Positions 6,840 through 9,480 of a stretch of 9,480 bases of DNA are shown piece by piece. Position numbers and translations under genes: made by a program. Within the stretch, counting starts at the first letter, position 1. The number at the start of each line of letters is the position of its first letter. The DNA comes from Bacteroidia bacterium (GTDB lineage: Bacteria > Bacteroidota > Bacteroidia > NS11-12g > UBA9320), in assembly GCA_029253325.1 (NCBI GenBank), contig JAQWZS010000222.1, positions 1-9,480 of the forward strand. The letters run 5' to 3'. The notes under the pieces were generated by a model. That model saw nothing but the letters and a program-made list of their open reading frames with translations. It made no database searches and was not told the origin of the DNA.

Positions 6840-7526
6840 ATGATATCGATACAAAATATACAGAAGACTTATCAGTCGGGTGATATAAAAGTACAAGCAC
6901 TTCAAAATATCAATTTAACAATTAATAAAGGAGAATTTACAGCGATTGTAGGTCCTTCTGGGTCAGGAAAAACTACACTTTTGAATATCATTGGAGGGTT
7001 AGATTCACCAACAGAAGGGTCGATAAGAATCAATACCACTGAAATCACTCAACTTCCAGAAAATGAACTTATAGACTTTCGACTTCATCACATTGGTTTT
7101 GTATTTCAGAGTTACAATCTTATTCCAGTACTTACTGCAAAAGAAAATGTTGAATTTTTGATGCTTTTGCAAAAACAAGGTGATCAATTTAGAAATGAAC
7201 GAACTCTTAAACTTTTGAAAGCTGTTGGGCTAGAAGATCAAGTTAATAAGAAACCAAATGAAATGAGTGGTGGACAACAACAGCGAGTTGCTGTTGCCAG
7301 AGCTTTAGCTAGTAAACCTAGTTTTGTTTTGGCAGACGAACCAACAGCAAATCTTGATAGTAAATCTTCTGAGAACCTACTTGATATTATGCAGCAACTC
7401 AACAAAGTTGAAAATACTACGTTCATATTCAGCACCCATGATCAGAGAGTCATTGACAAAGCAAATCGAATTATTACGATTGAAGACGGCAAAGTCATCA
7501 GTGATACACATCATTCGAAGGATTAA
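6840..7526 (+). CDS. ABC transporter ATP-binding protein (LolD/MacB type)
   Basis: A complete 228-residue nucleotide-binding domain that powers the two upstream FtsX-like permeases from the cytoplasmic face. Visible motifs are Walker A GPSGSGKT (38-45), Q-loop Q90 in FVFQSYNLIP, signature MSGGQQQRV (142-150), Walker B FVLADEP (162-168) with catalytic E167, D-loop NLD (171-173) and H-loop H200 in STHD. The length and the SYNLIPVLTAKENV segment after the Q-loop are characteristic of the LolD/MacB/FtsE subfamily. All catalytic residues are intact. No recognisable terminator follows, and the porQ promoter lies only 34 bases downstream, so read-through into porQ is possible. Assignment to a specific system such as lipoprotein release cannot be made from the sequence. 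Confidence 0.95.
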   Translation: MISIQNIQKTYQSGDIKVQALQNINLTINKGEFTAIVGPSGSGKTTLLNIIGGLDSPTEGSIRINTTEITQLPENELIDFRLHHIGFVFQSYNLIPVLTAKENVEFLMLLQKQGDQFRNERTLKLLKAVGLEDQVNKKPNEMSGGQQQRVAVARALASKPSFVLADEPTANLDSKSSENLLDIMQQLNKVENTTFIFSTHDQRVIDKANRIITIEDGKVISDTHHSKD

Positions 7527-7560
7527 AAAAATTAAACATCCTCAACACATCAATATTTTA

Positions 7561-7568
7561 TAAATTTG
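7561..7568 (+). promoter_or_regulatory. Bacteroidota -7 promoter element for porQ
   Basis: TAAATTTG is an exact TAnnTTTG box, identical to the one before the cyclophilin lipoprotein gene, and ends 15 bases before ATG 7584. There is no TTG-type -33 element at normal spacing. Confidence 0.6.
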
Positions 7569-7583
7569 ACGTTACTAAACTGT

Positions 7584-8630
7584 ATGAGAATAATCCAGCT
7601 CTTTTTGATCCTTTCAACTAGCTTAGTATCAATCGCCCAAATTGGGGGCAGTAGTGCTTTTGCATTTGCACTGATTGAAAATAATGCAAGACACACATCA
7701 CTTGGTGGCGTATCCATAGTAAATACCGATCGTGATCCCGCGGCTGGATTCCAAAACCCTGCTCTTATCAATCGTCAAATGCACCACAATGCATCACTAT
7801 CTTATGCTAACCATGTGGCTGATATTAATTACGGTTTTGGAAGCTATGGAAGAGAAATCGACAGTATACATGCAATGTCATTTAATATTGGTTTCTATGA
7901 TTATGGAAATTTTGTTAGAACAGACAATGCTGGAGATATTATTGGAGAGTTTGATGCTACAGATTACACATTTCAAGTTGGCTTAAGTCGAAAAATTACC
8001 GATAAAATTACCATTGGTGCAAATGGCAAGTTCTTATATAGCGTTTATGAAGCCTATGTAAGTACAGCTGGAGGCATTGATCTTGGTGGTCAATACTCTG
8101 ACGTCGATAAATTAATGAATATTGGATTTGTTGTTAAAAACATGGGTTATCAATTTATCCGATATTCAGACGACAGTCCAAGAGAATCAATTCCTTTTGA
8201 TATACAAGCTAGTATCAGTAAAAAATTAGCTTTCAATCCTTTGAGATTTACACTTACACTCCATAATCTTCACCGTTGGAACAACTCATATGTAAATACG
8301 AACTCAAGAAATAAAGAAATTGACTTAGAGACGGGAGTAGTTAAAAATCAAAGCTTATCTTTTGGAGAAAAGGCTATGCGTCATGTGATTTTTAACACAG
8401 AATTCATTTTTTCTGATAATTTTCAAATTAGAGCGGGATACAATCACCAAAGAAGAGCAGAATTGGGTCCTGAAAATAGGAAAGCAAGCACTGGATTTAG
8501 CTGGGGATTTTCCATCGGAGTTAAAAAGCTCATGATTGGCTATGGAAGTGCCGGTTATTTTCCAGGAATAGCCTCAAATTATTTCTCAGTATCTAGAGAC
8601 TTATCTAGTTTTAAACAGAAAGTAAAATAG
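7584..8630 (+). CDS. porQ: Type IX secretion system protein PorQ
   Basis: A 348-residue exported protein with an N-terminal signal peptide (hydrophobic residues 3-17, predicted signal peptidase I cleavage SIA|Q after A18). The rest is rich in alternating aromatic and polar beta strands typical of the PorP/PorQ/PorV outer-membrane beta-barrel group. The recognisable PorQ features are GGSSAFAFALIENNARHTSLGG just after the signal, DPAAGFQNPALIN, and a C-terminal GFSIGVKKLMIGYGSA strand region. In the T9SS, PorQ belongs to the outer-membrane attachment complex with PorU, PorV and PorZ, which processes and anchors cargo proteins on the cell surface. Placement directly before cmk matches my recollection of an order conserved in many Bacteroidota. 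ATG 7584 is chosen because TTG 7566 lies inside the promoter box and the shorter form gives a cleaner signal peptide. Confidence 0.85.
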   Translation: MRIIQLFLILSTSLVSIAQIGGSSAFAFALIENNARHTSLGGVSIVNTDRDPAAGFQNPALINRQMHHNASLSYANHVADINYGFGSYGREIDSIHAMSFNIGFYDYGNFVRTDNAGDIIGEFDATDYTFQVGLSRKITDKITIGANGKFLYSVYEAYVSTAGGIDLGGQYSDVDKLMNIGFVVKNMGYQFIRYSDDSPRESIPFDIQASISKKLAFNPLRFTLTLHNLHRWNNSYVNTNSRNKEIDLETGVVKNQSLSFGEKAMRHVIFNTEFIFSDNFQIRAGYNHQRRAELGPENRKASTGFSWGFSIGVKKLMIGYGSAGYFPGIASNYFSVSRDLSSFKQKVK

Positions 8631-8674
8631 CAAATTAGTTTATTCTCATCTTTCAGATAGTTATAATATTTAAC

Positions 8675-8702
8675 ACCTATTAAAAAAAATAAAAAAATAG
8701 GT
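8675..8702. repeat. Imperfect-spacing inverted repeat before the cmk promoter
   Basis: ACCTATT (8675-8681) and AATAGGT (8696-8702) form a 7-bp inverted repeat around a 14-base A-rich spacer, ending two bases before the cmk -7 box. No T-tract follows, so it is a poor terminator for porQ. It could be an operator or a chance AT-rich repeat. Confidence 0.3.
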
Positions 8703-8703
8703 T

Positions 8704-8711
8704 TAAGTTTG
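8704..8711 (+). promoter_or_regulatory. Bacteroidota -7 promoter element for cmk
   Basis: TAAGTTTG matches TAnnTTTG and ends seven bases before the TTG start of cmk, implying a 5' leader of only a few bases. No -33 element is seen. Confidence 0.55.
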
Positions 8712-8718
8712 ACCAATA

Positions 8719-9390
8719 TTGGATACGAAAATAAATATCGCTATTGATGGTCACTCTAGTTGTGGTAAAGGAACACTTGCTAAAAATATAGCTAAAGAAT
8801 TAGGCTATCTATTCATTGATAGTGGTGCCATGTATAGAGCGGTAACTCTATATTTACTTAACGAAGGCATATCACTTGAAGAACTCAATGATGATCCAGC
8901 AATCCTTGGTAATATTAAGATAGATTTCGTGTTAAATCCTGAAAAAAAATTTTTCGAAACCTATTTAAATCAAGTCAATGTCGAGCATGAAATTCGAAAT
9001 ATGCGTGTCTCAAAGTATGTTAGTCCAGTGAGTACACTCAAAGTTGTTCGGGATTTTTTAGTAAAAAAACAACAAGAAATAGGTCAAAACAAAGGTGTAG
9101 TAATGGATGGTAGAGATATTGGTTCTGTTGTTTTTCCTGATGCTGAACTCAAATTATTTATAACCGCTTCATTAAAAGAAAGAACCTTAAGAAGGTTTTC
9201 AGATTTGAAAAATGTAAGTATGGAAGAGATTGAGCGAAATTTAGATCAAAGAGATTATGATGATTCTAATAGAGAAGAAAATCCTCTTGTGCAGTCTAAA
9301 GATGCTATTCTAATAGATAATACTAATTTAAGTAAGAAGGAGCAGTTAGAGCTAATTCTTGGTTATTGTAATAAAGTTATTCTTGGTTAA
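8719..9390 (+). CDS. cmk: (d)CMP kinase (cytidylate kinase)
   Basis: A 223-residue cytoplasmic enzyme that phosphorylates CMP and dCMP with ATP, completing nucleotide salvage for RNA, DNA and CDP-lipid synthesis. The P-loop is GHSSCGKGT (11-19, K17); His-Ser-Ser-Cys in place of Pro-Ser-Gly-(A/S) is, as I recall, usual in Bacteroidota. DSGAMYRA (34-41) binds the nucleotide, the NMP-binding insert spans about 62-105, MDGRDIG (129-135) carries R132 and D133, and RDYDDSNRE (178-186) supplies the lid D182 and R185. All expected catalytic residues are present at normal length. The start is TTG 8719: an in-frame stop at 8710-8712 rules out anything further upstream, and no ATG occurs before the P-loop. 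The stop falls inside the C-terminal end of a minus-strand reading frame at the window edge. Confidence 0.93.
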   Translation: MDTKINIAIDGHSSCGKGTLAKNIAKELGYLFIDSGAMYRAVTLYLLNEGISLEELNDDPAILGNIKIDFVLNPEKKFFETYLNQVNVEHEIRNMRVSKYVSPVSTLKVVRDFLVKKQQEIGQNKGVVMDGRDIGSVVFPDAELKLFITASLKERTLRRFSDLKNVSMEEIERNLDQRDYDDSNREENPLVQSKDAILIDNTNLSKKEQLELILGYCNKVILG

Positions 9391-9480
9391 AAGGTGCTAG
9401 CACTTCTTCTATTGACTTTCTGTTATTAAAAAAGGTAAGTAATTCTTTCAAAACATTTTCTACTACAGCGTCAGGGCAAG
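9377..9480 (-). CDS. C-terminal end of an unidentified protein (partial)
   Basis: Read on the minus strand from the window edge, one frame stays open for 33 codons to a TAA at 9379-9377. It begins CPDAVVENVLKELLTFFNN and ends with KSIEEVLAPFNQE. The residues alternate hydrophobic and charged positions as amphipathic helices do, which suggests a real C-terminus rather than a shadow frame. I do not recognise the family. It would overlap the 3' end of cmk by 14 bases in a convergent arrangement. An open run of this length can also occur by chance in AT-rich DNA. Confidence 0.45.
   Translation of the reverse strand, partial: CPDAVVENVLKELLTFFNNRKSIEEVLAPFNQE

Noticed and set aside
4409..7526. 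MacAB-type macrolide efflux system
   Set aside because: There is no periplasmic adaptor gene, and the ATPase and permeases are separate proteins with two different permeases. That fits the LolCDE layout better, but the substrate is not assigned.
7550..7771. Minus-strand frame across the porQ promoter and signal peptide region
   Set aside because: It is antisense to the start of porQ, with no family resemblance and no promoter box of its own.
1..9480. Mobile elements, CRISPR arrays, tRNA or rRNA genes, or a defence island
   Set aside because: I saw no transposase, integrase, regularly spaced repeats, tRNA-like cloverleaf or rRNA-like sequence. Most genes are conserved chromosomal families, and nothing in the base composition I read suggests recent transfer.

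Overview
The window reads as a chromosomal segment from a Bacteroidota bacterium. It is AT-rich and has no strong Shine-Dalgarno sequences. Several starts are preceded by the TAnnTTTG promoter element typical of the phylum. It also carries porQ, a component of the Bacteroidota-specific type IX secretion system (T9SS), next to cmk. I see no mobile element, CRISPR array, tRNA or rRNA, and no stretch of more than about 110 bases without a gene.

Layout. (1) Bases 1-1302, plus strand: the last codons of a probable LpxL/HtrB-type acyltransferase, a TylF-like SAM methyltransferase and a gamma-class carbonic anhydrase-like protein, closely packed and probably one transcript. (2) Bases 1374-2692: a thiol-redox locus. 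A typical 2-Cys peroxiredoxin on the plus strand faces a minus-strand pair, a thioredoxin-fold protein and a small conserved protein that resembles DUF6952. The two units share a bidirectional terminator. (3) Bases 2742-4357: a lipoprotein made of HEAT-like repeats fused to a C-terminal cyclophilin-type peptidyl-prolyl isomerase, transcribed divergently from the thioredoxin unit. (4) Bases 4409-7526: an ABC exporter of the LolCDE/MacB superfamily, with two FtsX-like permeases and one ATPase. (5) Bases 7561-9390: porQ, then cmk. (6) The right edge holds the C-terminal end of an unidentified minus-strand reading frame that overlaps the end of cmk.

How the genes fit together. Much of the content concerns the cell envelope: lipid A-type acylation, a lipid-anchored foldase, an FtsX-type ABC complex and a T9SS component. 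A peroxide-detoxification locus sits among them. Nothing proves a new multi-gene system. The most informative pattern is regulatory. Five genes have an exact TAnnTTTG box 4-27 bases before the start codon, implying very short or absent 5' leaders. At three of these genes a TTG inside the box is a false upstream start, and the real ATG lies a few codons further in.
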